Part shown: positions 44,217 through 53,793 of the stretch, piece by piece
How positions within the stretch are numbered: position 1 is the stretch's first letter
Layout: every line of letters begins with the position of its first letter
NCBI RefSeq assembly: GCF_037482405.1
Contig: NZ_JBBHZZ010000002.1
Coordinates: 1-64,000, forward strand
Direction of reading: 5' to 3'
Source of the DNA: Pseudokineococcus marinus
GTDB taxonomy: Bacteria; Actinomycetota; Actinomycetes; Actinomycetales; Quadrisphaeraceae
Length of the DNA stretch: 64,000 nucleotides
The notes under the pieces: generated by a model
The model's database searches: none
What the model was told of the DNA's origin: nothing
What the model saw: only the letters and a program-made list of their open reading frames with translations
Position numbers and translations under genes: made by a program

Positions 44217-45464
44217 TCAGTTCGAGGGGCTGCCGGACGCCGCCGTCAGCAGCTGCTCCAGCCGCTCCGCCGACCGATCGACGTCGTGCAGGCGCCGCAC
44301 GTCCCGAGCCCCCTGCGCGCCCATGCGGGCAAGCTCCTCCGGCGAGGCGGCGAGGGCCCGGCGCAGCGCTCCTGCGAGGGCCACCGGATCGCCCGGCGGG
44401 ACCAGCCAGCCGTTCTCCCCGTCGCGCACGAGCTCGGGCACGCCGGCGACGGCGGAGACGACGGCGGGGCGCCCGACCGCGAGGCTCTCCATGAGGGCGA
44501 TGGGAAGGCCCTCGGCGAGGCTGGGGAGCACGAGTGCGCGGGCCGCACGCAGCATGCGCGCGACGTCGTCCGCGCCGCGCCACCCCTCCAGCACGACGAC
44601 GTCCTCGAGCCCCAGCCGGCGCACCAGGCCCTCGAGGTCCGCCCGGTCGGGGCCGTCGCCCACGAGGCGGAGGCGCAGGTCCCCTGCCCGGACCTCGCCG
44701 GAGGCCAGCAGCGCGTGCACGCCCTCGACGAGGAGCCGCTGCCCCTTCTCCGGCGCCAGGCGGCCCACGCACAGCAGCTCCACGGGGGCACCCGCGGTCG
44801 GCGGTGCGGCGAGGGCCTCGGGGTCACCCGCGAGGAAGGCCGGGGCGACGCCGCACCGGACGACGTGCACCTTCGCCCAGGTCTCCGGCGGGACCCAGCG
44901 GTAGAGCTGGCCCCGCGTGTACTCGCTGATGGCCACCACGTGCGACGCCGAGGCGGTCTTGAGGTCCAGGTGGAGCGACGGCGCCCGGTCCCACTCGTAG
45001 GGGCCGTGCACGGTCATGCTCCAGGTGCCCCCCGACAGTGCGGCGCCGAGCATGGCCACCGCCGCGGGGCCCTCGCTCGTGTGGGCGTGGACGTGGCGGA
45101 CGCCCGCCCGCTCGCAGGCCTCCGCCAGGCGCAGCGCCTCGGCGAGGTAGACGAATGGCCATACCGCGCCCTTGGCGCCGGGCGCGCGCAGCCGCGCCGC
45201 CAGCGCGAGCGCCCTGGCGACCCTCCCGGGCCGGCGCAGGGCCCAGCGGGCGAGGTCCGGCGCGGCGGACGGCAGGCCCGGCACGAGGTAGCCGGTGGCG
45301 CGCTGCTCGTCGGCCGTCCCGGACGCCTCCACCTCGGCGGGGTCGGGCGAGCGCATCGAGAACGGCCGCACGTCGTGGCCCCGACGGCGCAGCGCCGCGA
45401 CCTCCTCCCGCACGTACGTGTCGCTGGCGCGCGGGTAGATGTTCGCGAGATACCCGATCCTCAC
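44217..45464 (-). CDS. GT4-type glycosyltransferase
   Basis: 415 residues, GT-B fold. N-terminal RIGYLANIYPRASDTYVREE with RHVHAHTSEGPAAVAMLGAA; C-terminal VELLCVGRLAPEKGQRLLVE, GVHALLASGEV, and the catalytic EGLPIALMESLAVG (E-x7-E). It should add a sugar from a nucleotide donor to a lipid-linked acceptor at the cytoplasmic face. GTG 45464 overlaps the epimerase stop (GTGA). It ends the minus-strand three-gene operon that begins with the Gfo/Idh gene. Confidence 0.9.
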   Translation of the reverse strand: MRIGYLANIYPRASDTYVREEVAALRRRGHDVRPFSMRSPDPAEVEASGTADEQRATGYLVPGLPSAAPDLARWALRRPGRVARALALAARLRAPGAKGAVWPFVYLAEALRLAEACERAGVRHVHAHTSEGPAAVAMLGAALSGGTWSMTVHGPYEWDRAPSLHLDLKTASASHVVAISEYTRGQLYRWVPPETWAKVHVVRCGVAPAFLAGDPEALAAPPTAGAPVELLCVGRLAPEKGQRLLVEGVHALLASGEVRAGDLRLRLVGDGPDRADLEGLVRRLGLEDVVVLEGWRGADDVARMLRAARALVLPSLAEGLPIALMESLAVGRPAVVSAVAGVPELVRDGENGWLVPPGDPVALAGALRRALAASPEELARMGAQGARDVRRLHDVDRSAERLEQLLTAASGSPSN

Positions 45465-46486
45465 GCGGCGCTCCCCGCGGAGGCAGGCTCCGAGGCGGCC
45501 TCCGGCCCTGCGAAGGCGCTGGCGCGTGCCTGCTCCCAGGTGAGCACCGGCGTCCAGCCCAGCTGCCGGCGCGCGACGTCGGCCGGAAAGCGCAGCGGCT
45601 TGAACATGGCCTGGAACTTCACCGGGTCCAGGACGCTGGGCAGCTTGCCTCCCGTCCGGGGGAAGATGACCCGCCCGGACAGACGGGCGACCCGCGCGAG
45701 GAGGAGGGCGGCCGCGTAGGGCACGACGACGCGGCGGTGCACGCCCGTCGCGGCGGCAGAGGCCGCGGCGTACTGCGATGAGGTGACGACGTCCGGGTCG
45801 ACAACGTTCGCGGTGGTGCCCGACGGCACGTCCGCCGCCACGGCGGCGGCGAAGGCCTCGGCGCAGTTCTCGACGTGCGTCAGCGGCAGGCGCGTGCGGA
45901 CGACGAGCTGCAGCCCGCCGACGCGCTGCCCGACGCCCGGGACGTCGGGCCGCTCGGCCCCCCAGATGAAGCCGGGACGCAGCACGACGAGGCTCCACGG
46001 CGCCCGCTCGGCCGCCTCGCGCAGGAGCCGTTCCTGCCAGACCTTCGCGCGGGCGTAGCCGTCGCGGCGCCAGGGGCGCGGCTCCAGCGGCGAGGACTCG
46101 GTCAGCGTCCCGCGGGCCGCCGACCAGTCGTAGACGGAGAAGCTGCTCGCCAGCACCAGGCGCCGGACGTCAGCGCCCGCCGGGCGCCGCAAGCCCTCGA
46201 GGAGGCGCTCGGTCCCGCCGACCGTGCTGGCGAACTGCTCGCTGGCCGAGCCCTGGACCTGGGCCGCCAGGTGGACGACGACGTCGCAGCCGGCCAGCGC
46301 GCGGTCGACGGCCTCCGGCGAGCGCACGTCCCCGACGACGATGTCGACGTCCGTGTCGCCCCAGGCGCCCGGTCGGCGCGAGCCGTCGCGCACCAGCGCC
46401 CGCACGGAGTGCCCGTGTCGCGCGAGCGCCGCGACGACGGCGGCGCCGAGGAAGCCGGAGGCGCCCGTCACCAGCACCGTGCTCAT
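45461..46486 (-). CDS. NAD-dependent epimerase/dehydratase (SDR)
   Basis: 341 residues, extended SDR. NAD-binding VLVTGASGFLGAAVVAALAR, then VVHLAAQVQ and the active-site YARAKVWQE (Y-x3-K) at about 145-152, with SSFSVYD upstream. The sugar substrate is not predictable. The ATG overlaps the Gfo/Idh gene stop (ATGA) and the stop overlaps the glycosyltransferase start, so the three genes form one coupled operon. Confidence 0.88.
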   Translation of the reverse strand: MSTVLVTGASGFLGAAVVAALARHGHSVRALVRDGSRRPGAWGDTDVDIVVGDVRSPEAVDRALAGCDVVVHLAAQVQGSASEQFASTVGGTERLLEGLRRPAGADVRRLVLASSFSVYDWSAARGTLTESSPLEPRPWRRDGYARAKVWQERLLREAAERAPWSLVVLRPGFIWGAERPDVPGVGQRVGGLQLVVRTRLPLTHVENCAEAFAAAVAADVPSGTTANVVDPDVVTSSQYAAASAAATGVHRRVVVPYAAALLLARVARLSGRVIFPRTGGKLPSVLDPVKFQAMFKPLRFPADVARRQLGWTPVLTWEQARASAFAGPEAASEPASAGSAA

Positions 46487-47628
46487 CGGGGGGCGCTCCT
46501 CTCGATCTCGGTCACCAAGGCGTTGACCTCGGCCACGTCCCGCAGGCTCACCGGTGGAGGCGTCCCGTCCCGCAGCGCCGCGTGGAAGGCGCCCGCGAGG
46601 CCCCAGAGCCCCTCGTAGGCCCCGGGACCACCGCTGATCTTGCGGAGCAGTCCGCCCACGGCGCCGACCGCCTCGCGGCGTCCGCTGTCGAGCCCGTTGA
46701 GCAGGGGCACCAGTGGGCCGGGGGCGCCGCGGAGCTCGCTGCGGACGACGCCCGTGCCGTACAGGTCCGCTCGCGCACGCATCCGCGTGCCCTCCACGAC
46801 GACGGAGAAGACGTCGGGCTGGGCGGAGGCCGAGAAGGCGAGGCTCGCGGTCGCCGACGACCCGGTGACGAGGCACCGCATCTCGTCGACGGCGAGGCGG
46901 GAGGGGTGCCGTTTGGCCCAGGCGGTCGCGACGCCGGTCGCCGGGCCGGTGAACGCGTGCGCCAGCGACGCCAGGTGCGGGAGGAAGTCCGAGACGAGCC
47001 CCGCCGGCAGCCCGAGGGCGAAGTGCGGCGCCGTCCCCTGCACGAGCGGGCCGCCGCCCGTGAGGACGTCCAGCGCCACGGTGACGTCCACGTGGACGAC
47101 GTCGCCGAGCCGGCCCTCGTCGCGCCAGGCCAGCAGCGTCCGGACCTGGCTGTTGAAGAGGTAGTTGTAGTCCTCGAGCAGGTGGGCGCCGTTCGCCCGG
47201 GCGAGCTCGAGGAGCTCCTCGAGCTCCTCCGGCGACGCCGCCAGCGGCTTCTCCACGAGGACGTGGATCCCGCGGCGCAGCGCCTCACGGGCGAGGGGGA
47301 CGTGCGAGGCGGGCGGCGTCGTCACGTGGACGACGTCGAGATCCGCGGCCTCGAGCATCCCCACGGCGTCGCGGAAGACCTCGGGGCGCGGCCCGCGGTC
47401 GGCCGCCTCGTCGGCGGCGGCGCGCGCGGCCGCCTCCGAGGAGTCGCAGACCGCCACCAGATGGCCGCCGACACCGGCGGCGAGAGCGCGCAGGTGCTCC
47501 GAGCCGATGCCACCGGCGCCGATGACGGCCACGCGCGGCTGTCGTCGGAGCGCGACCGGCGACGGCGCGACGCCCTCAGCGCCCGTCGCTGCCACGGGGT
47601 GGTCGAGACCCCGGGGACCTGCCTCCAT
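46483..47628 (-). CDS. Gfo/Idh/MocA-family oxidoreductase
   Basis: 381 residues. Rossmann domain with VAVIGAGGIGSEHLRALAAG, TTPPASHVPLAREALRRGIH and the catalytic EKPLAAS (Lys of the EKP motif). It uses NAD(P) to oxidise or reduce a sugar, typically in nucleotide-sugar synthesis. The chosen ATG 47628 has GGAGG a few bases upstream; the first 30 residues are variable. It is divergent from the UDP-glucose dehydrogenase, with 194 bases between that should hold both promoters. Confidence 0.88.
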   Translation of the reverse strand: MEAGPRGLDHPVAATGAEGVAPSPVALRRQPRVAVIGAGGIGSEHLRALAAGVGGHLVAVCDSSEAAARAAADEAADRGPRPEVFRDAVGMLEAADLDVVHVTTPPASHVPLAREALRRGIHVLVEKPLAASPEELEELLELARANGAHLLEDYNYLFNSQVRTLLAWRDEGRLGDVVHVDVTVALDVLTGGGPLVQGTAPHFALGLPAGLVSDFLPHLASLAHAFTGPATGVATAWAKRHPSRLAVDEMRCLVTGSSATASLAFSASAQPDVFSVVVEGTRMRARADLYGTGVVRSELRGAPGPLVPLLNGLDSGRREAVGAVGGLLRKISGGPGAYEGLWGLAGAFHAALRDGTPPPVSLRDVAEVNALVTEIERSAPR

Positions 47629-47822
47629 CACGTCCTCCCGTCCGGTCCGCACCGGTCCGGCGCGGGCGGCGGCCACGCTAGGGCACGCTCCCGCTCGTCG
47701 GGCGCGCCGTCACGGCGGTCGACGGGGTCCGGCCGGGACAGCCGCCCGTCCGTGCCGGAGTGGCATGCTGCCCCCGCGCGAGGGCGCGCACGCCCGTCCG
47801 CCGACCCCCGTGAGGACCCGTC

Positions 47823-49196
47823 ATGACCGAGCAGACCGCCCCGAGCCGGGGCACCGACCAGACGGACCAGCCGCGCCCGCGCATCAGCGTCGTCGGCACG
47901 GGCTACCTCGGCGCCACCCACGCCGCGGCCATGGCCGAGCTCGGCTTCGACGTGGTCGGCGTCGACGTCGACCCCGCCAAGGTCGAAGCCCTGTCCGCCG
48001 GCAAGGTCCCCTTCTACGAGCCCGGACTGCCCGAGCTGCTCGTGCGCGGCGTCGAGTCCGGCCGCCTGCGCTTCACCACCGACCTCGCCGAGGCCGCCGC
48101 CTTCGCCGACGTCCACTTCGTCTGCGTCGGCACCCCCCAGCGCCCCGGCTCCAACGGCGCCGACCTGCGCTACGTCGAGGCCGCCTTCGAGGGCCTGGCC
48201 CAGCACCTGACCCACGACGCCCTGCTCGTCGGCAAGTCCACCGTCCCCGTCGGCACCGGCGCCCGCATGGCCGCCCGCGTCCGCGAGGTCGCCCCCGCCG
48301 GCCTGCGCGTCGAGCTGGCCTGGAACCCCGAGTTCCTGCGGGAGGGCAAGGCCGTCCACGACACCCTCTCCCCCGACCGCGTCGTCGTCGGCGGCGCCTC
48401 CCCCTGGGGTGACGACCTCCTGCGCCAGGTCTACGCCCGCCCCCTGTCCGAGGGCACCCCCTTCATCGCCACCGACCTACCGACGGCCGAGCTGGTCAAG
48501 GTGTCCGCCAACGCCTTCCTCGCCACCAAGATCAGCTTCATCAACGCGATCTCCCAGGTGTGCGACAAGGCCGGCGCCGACGTCACCGTCCTGTCCGACG
48601 CCCTAGGCCACGACGTCCGCATCGGCCGCCAGTTCCTCAACGCCGGTCTCGGCTTCGGCGGCGGCTGCCTGCCCAAGGACATCCGCGCCCTCATGCACCG
48701 CGCCGGCGAGCTCGGCGCCCACTCCCTCGTCGCCCTCATGCAGGACGTCGACGAGATCAACATGTGGCAGCGCCAGCGCGTCATCGACATGGCCGTCCAG
48801 GCCTGCGGGGGCAGCGTCCTCAACCGCCGCATCGGCGTCCTCGGCGCCGCCTTCAAGCCCGACACCGACGACGTGCGCGACTCCCCCGCCCTCAACGTCG
48901 CCGCGGGCCTGCACCTGCGCGGCGCCCAGGTCGTCGTCTACGACCCCGAGGCCGGCGAGACCAGCCGCCGGATGTTCCCCACCCTGACCTACGGCACCTC
49001 CACCGAGGAGGCCGTCACGGACGCCGACGTGGTCCTCGTCCTGACGGAGTGGCCCGTCTTCCGCGAGGCGGACCCCGCGAAGCTCCTCGGCCTGACGCGG
49101 CCGGGCGCCACGGTCATCGACGCCCGAAACTGCCTGCCCGCCGACACCTGGCGCCAGGCGGGGTGGACCTACCGCGGCCTCGGCGCCGCCCGCTGA
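47823..49196 (+). CDS. ugd: UDP-glucose 6-dehydrogenase
   Basis: 457 residues. NAD-binding ISVVGTGYLGATHAAAMAEL at the start, central KVSANAFLATKISFINAISQ, and the catalytic Cys in GFGGGCLPKDIRALMHRA near residue 281. It oxidises UDP-glucose to UDP-glucuronate, a precursor for acidic polysaccharides. Codon choice is unusual: nearly only GCC, GTC, CTC and ACC up to about 49010, then mixed codons with GCG and ACG. GAGGACC precedes ATG 47823. The gene is monocistronic and ends at a strong hairpin. Confidence 0.95.
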   Translation: MTEQTAPSRGTDQTDQPRPRISVVGTGYLGATHAAAMAELGFDVVGVDVDPAKVEALSAGKVPFYEPGLPELLVRGVESGRLRFTTDLAEAAAFADVHFVCVGTPQRPGSNGADLRYVEAAFEGLAQHLTHDALLVGKSTVPVGTGARMAARVREVAPAGLRVELAWNPEFLREGKAVHDTLSPDRVVVGGASPWGDDLLRQVYARPLSEGTPFIATDLPTAELVKVSANAFLATKISFINAISQVCDKAGADVTVLSDALGHDVRIGRQFLNAGLGFGGGCLPKDIRALMHRAGELGAHSLVALMQDVDEINMWQRQRVIDMAVQACGGSVLNRRIGVLGAAFKPDTDDVRDSPALNVAAGLHLRGAQVVVYDPEAGETSRRMFPTLTYGTSTEEAVTDADVVLVLTEWPVFREADPAKLLGLTRPGATVIDARNCLPADTWRQAGWTYRGLGAAR

Positions 49197-49244
49197 CCAC
49201 AGGACCTCCGCCTCACCGCGGCCGCTCCCCCTCGGTGCACGCCG

Positions 49245-49273
49245 GCTGACGCCGCGCGTCCCGCGGCGTCAGC
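49245..49273. terminator. Bidirectional terminator between ugd and the acyltransferase
   Basis: A perfect 12-bp stem GCTGACGCCGCG/CGCGGCGTCAGC with a five-base loop CGTCC. Its right arm overlaps the stop codon of the convergent acyltransferase gene. Confidence 0.75.
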
Positions 49274-50336
49274 CCGCGCTGGCGGCCTCCCGACGGCGCC
49301 TCGTCCCCTGCGGGCGCAGGGCCTCCGGGAGCTCGAAGAGACCGGGCACCCCGCGCAGGAGGCGGTGCAGCCCGAGGCTCGCAGCAGCCGCGACGGCGGC
49401 CAGAGCGAGCGGCAGCAGCGGGGCGAGGGGTGTCTCCAGGGGCGCGCGGTCGGCGGCGAGCCCCCGCAGCCACAGGAGCGCCACGAGCGTGATGAAGAGC
49501 TCGTGAAGGACGTACACCGGCAGCGTCAGGCCGCCGAGGCGCTCGAGGAGGCGGACGGGCGCCACGTCCGGCAGCCGCCCGGCCACCACGACACCTCCGA
49601 GGACGGCCAGCGCCCCGACGGCGAGGTGGAGCCCCGGACGGGGAAAGCCCTCGGGAAGGCTCCAGCTCGCGACGACCACGGCGGGCGAGGCGACGAGAGC
49701 GGCCGCGCCGACGGGGAGCGGCACGCGGTGCAGATGGTCGCGCAGCAGGTCGGTGAGGCGGCTCCCCGCCAGGAAGAAGGGGAAGAGCGACCCGACCGCC
49801 GACCAGGTGTAGTTGTCGGTCGCGAGGGCGTCGACGGTGACCAGGGCTGTCGAGACGACAGCCGCCGCCACCAGCAGGGGCACTGTGGGCACCCGCCGCA
49901 GGAGCCGACCTCCGACCGTGAACAGGGCGAGGGCGTAGAGGTACCAGAGGGAGCTCGTCGGGAGGTCGAAGGCGTGCAGCGCGCCGCGCCACGCGCCGAG
50001 GGGGTCCGCCTCGACCTCGCGGGTCCGCGGGTAGGGGACGAGCGTCAGGAGGACGGTGGCGAGGAGCAGCCAGACGACGTACAGCCAGACCAGGTTGGCC
50101 ACCTTGCCGCGCAGCAACTCCCGCCACGGGCGCTGCAGGGCTCGCGCCGCCAGGACGCCGGAGACGAAGAAGAAGAGGGGCATGCGCATGCCGGCGAGCA
50201 GTCCGTCGAGGACCCGCCACCGGTCGCCGTTGAGGCCCAGCGAGACCGTGCAGAGCACGGAGTGGTGGAGGACGACGAGCAGGATGGCGGCGCCGCGCGC
50301 CCTGTCCACCCACACGAGTCGCGCGGTCGAGGCCAC
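49269..50336 (-). CDS. Membrane acyltransferase (acyltransferase_3 family)
   Basis: 355 residues with about ten hydrophobic helices. Family marks are the N-terminal WVDRARGAAILLVVLHHSVL, the MRMPLFFFVSGVLAARAL turn and helix, and the LWYLYALALF and LPVYVLHELFITLVALLW segments. These enzymes move acetyl or other acyl groups to extracellular sugars. GTG 50336 has GGGAG seven bases upstream. A second, related gene lies at 56916-57989. Together they imply O-acylation of the polymer made here. Confidence 0.88.
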   Translation of the reverse strand: MASTARLVWVDRARGAAILLVVLHHSVLCTVSLGLNGDRWRVLDGLLAGMRMPLFFFVSGVLAARALQRPWRELLRGKVANLVWLYVVWLLLATVLLTLVPYPRTREVEADPLGAWRGALHAFDLPTSSLWYLYALALFTVGGRLLRRVPTVPLLVAAAVVSTALVTVDALATDNYTWSAVGSLFPFFLAGSRLTDLLRDHLHRVPLPVGAAALVASPAVVVASWSLPEGFPRPGLHLAVGALAVLGGVVVAGRLPDVAPVRLLERLGGLTLPVYVLHELFITLVALLWLRGLAADRAPLETPLAPLLPLALAAVAAAASLGLHRLLRGVPGLFELPEALRPQGTRRRREAASAG

Positions 50337-50488
50337 TGGGGGCTCCCGTCGAGTCGGTGCGGCTGCAGCCGGGGTGGCTGGAGCCGCCGGATCGACGGCG
50401 ACCTACCGATCGGCGCTGGGTCACCGACGGCTCGGCGGACAGTGAAGCAGCCAGACCGCCCGAGCCGGTCAGTCCGAAGCCGTGTCCG

Positions 50489-51394
50489 TCACGACCCGGC
50501 CTCTCGGCGCCGGGCTCGCCGGAACGCGGAGCGGATCTCCTCCTCGCCCATGACGACGTCCTCCTCGAAGGCGCCCGTCGCACCCTCGTACGAGCGCACG
50601 GAGTGCGTGACGGCCACCCCACGCGCGAGGAGGTCCGCCGGAGCGGCAGGGAGGCCCTTCCACCGCACGGCGATGGGGTCGCCTGGCCGCCCGAAGTCTC
50701 CGATCGTCAGACCGGCGGCGCGCACGCCGAGCCCCATGAGGTGGTCGTCCCCCATGGCGCTGTTCGCGAGGACGCCCATCTGCAGCAGGCCGGACTCCCG
50801 CATGCGCTCGATCGCTCGCTGCGGCAGGAGGCTGCACGCGCCGAGCACGTGCTCGCCGTCCTCGTAGCCGTGACGGCGCGCTGACCGACGAAGGCGCACG
50901 ACGGCCCTCCGCAGCCGCGGGTCGCCGTAGGCGTTGCGCCAGTGCAGATCCTGGCGGAGGAGCTCGCGAGCAGGTGCGAAGCTGCGCTGACTGCCGTCGG
51001 AGGCGGTGCGGTACGACCCGAGGAGACCGAGGCTGCGGTCGGCGTCCAGGACTGCGAGAGCGGCGTCCTCGAGCCCAGGACCGATGAGGAGGGCATCGGC
51101 GTCGAGGCGGACCAGCAGGTCGAAGTCCCAGACGTCAAGGACTGCGACGAGGGCTTCGGCGAGCTTCACCCACAGGGAGCCGTAGACGCCCTCGCCGCGG
51201 GACCGAGGCTCGAGCAGCGTGACATCGGGCGTCGAGGCCAGCGAGGAGATCTGCTCCGGTCGCGCCCCTCGCGTGTCGTCGACGACCACGACGTGGCGGG
51301 AGGGGCCGAGGTGGGTGAGCACGGAGTCGACCGTGTCCAGGACGTCGTCCCGCGGGCCGGCGGGGATGACGACAACGGTCCGCACCCGGGGCAT
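50489..51394 (-). CDS. GT2-like glycosyltransferase (GT-A fold)
   Basis: 301 residues. VRTVVVIPAGPRDDVLDTVD, HVVVVDDTRGA, then FDLLVRLDADALLIGPGL where the DAD forms the metal-binding DxD equivalent, and LHWRNAYGDPRLRRAVVRLR. The C-terminal part has MGDDHLMGLGVRAAGLTIGD. It looks like a family 2 or related GT-A enzyme; the sugar is unknown. ATG 51394 is 132 bases from the divergent glycosyltransferase gene at 51527. Confidence 0.8.
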   Translation of the reverse strand: MPRVRTVVVIPAGPRDDVLDTVDSVLTHLGPSRHVVVVDDTRGARPEQISSLASTPDVTLLEPRSRGEGVYGSLWVKLAEALVAVLDVWDFDLLVRLDADALLIGPGLEDAALAVLDADRSLGLLGSYRTASDGSQRSFAPARELLRQDLHWRNAYGDPRLRRAVVRLRRSARRHGYEDGEHVLGACSLLPQRAIERMRESGLLQMGVLANSAMGDDHLMGLGVRAAGLTIGDFGRPGDPIAVRWKGLPAAPADLLARGVAVTHSVRSYEGATGAFEEDVVMGEEEIRSAFRRARRREAGS

Positions 51395-51526
51395 GGGCGC
51401 ACCTTAGGTCGCGCTCGGCGCGCGGTGTGCGCTCCGGGTGCCGGGCTCGTGCCGCGGGGAACGACCGCCGTCCGCAGGTCGCCGCCGGAGGGGCGATGGC
51501 CATCTCGCCGGTGAGAGCATCCGGCT

Positions 51527-52642
51527 GTGGCGAGCTCAGCAGACGGCGTCGGCCCGGCCGGTGGGGGGCTGGCGGAGACGGGCGTCTTCGTCCTCGTGGC
51601 CGTGCGTGACGGCGAGAGGTGGTTAGGACGGACCCTGGCGTCGGTCAGGGCCCAGACGTACGAGCACTGGCGATGCGTCGTGGTCGACGACGGTTCCACC
51701 GACGGGACGGCGACCGTCGTCTCCGAGGTGGCACGGGCGGACCCCCGGGTGCGCCTGGTGCGGCAGGTCGCCTCGGGGGTCTCGGCAGCGCGGAACCGCG
51801 GGCTCGCGGAGGCCGGCGACCTGCCCTTCGTCGCTGTCGTGGACGGCGACGACCTGCTGCTGCCCACCGCGCTCGAGACCATGGTCGCCGGACTGGCGCC
51901 GCAGCCGGACGCCGTGGGTTTGACGTCGCTCGCTGAGTACGTTGACGAGGACGACGTGCCGATCCGCGCCGGCGAACACTCGGCGCTCCAACGACGACGG
52001 ACGACAGTCAGAGGCGGTCGGGTCCTCCCTTCCACGTACGGCGGCCGCACGACCCTCGCCGACCTGGTCGTCGAGGGGCCGATGTGGCCACCGGCCTCCA
52101 TGCTTCTGCGCACCGGCGCCGTCCGCCGTGCAGGTGGGTGGCAGGAGCACCTGAGGTCCCAGGAGGACTGGGACCTGCACGCGCGCATGGCTGCAGAGGG
52201 GCACTTCGTTGACCTCGACGTCCAGACCGCCTGGTACCGGGTCCGCGCGGGCAGCCTCACCGGGGACCGTGGCCTCACCGCTGCCGCGCAGGTCGTCGTA
52301 CGCCGAGCCGGCTGGGAGCGGGGTGGGCGGCGCACGCAGCAGCGCCGGGCGTGGGCCGTCGGGCACCGGCACGTCATGCGCGCCCGGGCCGGAGGGCAGT
52401 GGCGCGGGCTGTCGAGGGCGGCGCGCCGCCGCGACGGCCGCGCCGCCCTGGGGCGGGCGGCTCTGACGCTGTGGTTCACCGGGCTGTCCGTCGCGGTGCG
52501 GCCACCAGCGCCGCGAGCCGCCCTCCTCCGGGCATCGTCGGCGGCGGCCCGGCTGGACCAGCGTCTCAGCTGGCAGGAGAAGTCGGCACCGTCTCGCGGG
52601 ACCGACAGCGCTCCTGCCACGGGGAGCTCAACGTGTGGGTGA
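51527..52642 (+). CDS. GT2-family glycosyltransferase
   Basis: 371 residues. VVVDDGSTDGTATVVSEVAR, RQVASGVSAARNRGLAEAG and the DxD-type FVAVVDGDDLLLPTAL are the classical GT2 motifs. The downstream SQEDWDLHARMAAEGHFVDL is the acceptor-side ED/W region. The C-terminal about 110 residues are very basic and may contact the membrane. GTG 51527. The stop overlaps the start of the next glycosyltransferase gene by ten bases. Confidence 0.9.
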   Translation: MASSADGVGPAGGGLAETGVFVLVAVRDGERWLGRTLASVRAQTYEHWRCVVVDDGSTDGTATVVSEVARADPRVRLVRQVASGVSAARNRGLAEAGDLPFVAVVDGDDLLLPTALETMVAGLAPQPDAVGLTSLAEYVDEDDVPIRAGEHSALQRRRTTVRGGRVLPSTYGGRTTLADLVVEGPMWPPASMLLRTGAVRRAGGWQEHLRSQEDWDLHARMAAEGHFVDLDVQTAWYRVRAGSLTGDRGLTAAAQVVVRRAGWERGGRRTQQRRAWAVGHRHVMRARAGGQWRGLSRAARRRDGRAALGRAALTLWFTGLSVAVRPPAPRAALLRASSAAARLDQRLSWQEKSAPSRGTDSAPATGSSTCG

Positions 52643-53793
52643 GCGGTGCGGGTGACCCGCGAGTGGCCGTCTACCGCCGGTACTTCCTCCCGCGGTCGGA
52701 GACCTTCGTCCGCGACCACCTGCTACGCATGCCCCGGTACGAGACCCGGGCGGTCACGAGCGAGGTGCTCTACGACCCGCTCCTCGTGCCGGGCGTCGAG
52801 CCGCACCTGCCCCGCGACCGCGACCTCGTCCCCAGGGCGGCGGCGGCGGTCCTGCGCCGACTAGGCCGGCCACCGGAGCAGGTGGCTGCCCCCCCGCTGG
52901 CCGCCGCCCTCCGCGCCACCGGCGCCGGTCTCGTCCACGTCCACTTCGGCGTGGACGCGGCGTGGGCGCTGCCCGCGGTGCGCCTGGCGCGCCTGCCCCT
53001 CGTCGTCACCTTCCACGGCTACGACGCGACGATGCACCCGGAGGTGCTGCGCCGCAGCCACAGCGGCGCGCTGCTCGTCGACGGCTTCGACGCCCTCGTC
53101 CGCCGGGCTGACGCCGTCGTGACCGTCAGCCGCTTCCTGCGTGAGGCGTTGCTCCGTCGTGGAGTCCCGGGCGAGAAGATCCACGTCATCGCCTGCGGCG
53201 TCGACGTGGCCCGCGCGCCGGACCCCACGCCGCCGCCGGAGGGACCGCTCCTCTTCGTCGGCCGTCTAGCAGAGAAGAAGGGCGTCGGCGATCTCCTGGA
53301 GGCGCTGGCAGGGCTCCCGGGGAGCCCGGAGCTCGTCATCGCCGGGGACGGCCCGTTGCGCACCGAGCTCGAGTCACGGGCCGCTGCGCTGCGCGTACGG
53401 GCGCGCTTCGTCGGCATGCGCACCAGCGACGAGGTCGCCGACCTCATGGAGAGGGCGTCCGCGGTCTGCCTTCCGTCGAAGACAGCGGCCGACGGCGACT
53501 GCGAAGGGCTGCCGGTCACCGCCCTCGAGGCCGGGCTGCACGGTCGTGCCCTCGTCGGCTACGCGCACAGCGGCATCCCCGAGGCGGTCGTCGACGAGCG
53601 GACCGGGCTCCTGGCGGCGGAGGGGGACGTGATGGGCCTCCGGGCCCGCCTCGGCCGGCTGCTCGAGGATGACGCGCTCCGTCGGCGCCTCGGAAGCGAG
53701 GCGCGCGCGCACGTCGCCGAGCACTTCGACGTCGGCGACCTGCTCGGTCGCATGGCCGACGTGTACGACGGGACTCTCTCCCGAGCGAGCTGA
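52633..53793 (+). CDS. GT4-type glycosyltransferase
   Basis: 386 residues, GT-B. RVAVYRRYFLPRSETFVRDH is the N-terminal mark of colanic-acid type transferases, followed by LVHVHFGVDAAWALPAVRLA, LVVTFHGYDATMHP and IHVIACGVD. C-terminal GPLLFVGRLAEKKGVGDLLE and the catalytic CEGLPVTALEAGLHG (E-x7-E). The first of two in-frame GTGs (52633) has GGGGAG six bases before it, so it is preferred over 52639. It is coupled to the upstream GT2 gene. Confidence 0.9.
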   Translation: MWVSGAGDPRVAVYRRYFLPRSETFVRDHLLRMPRYETRAVTSEVLYDPLLVPGVEPHLPRDRDLVPRAAAAVLRRLGRPPEQVAAPPLAAALRATGAGLVHVHFGVDAAWALPAVRLARLPLVVTFHGYDATMHPEVLRRSHSGALLVDGFDALVRRADAVVTVSRFLREALLRRGVPGEKIHVIACGVDVARAPDPTPPPEGPLLFVGRLAEKKGVGDLLEALAGLPGSPELVIAGDGPLRTELESRAAALRVRARFVGMRTSDEVADLMERASAVCLPSKTAADGDCEGLPVTALEAGLHGRALVGYAHSGIPEAVVDERTGLLAAEGDVMGLRARLGRLLEDDALRRRLGSEARAHVAEHFDVGDLLGRMADVYDGTLSRAS

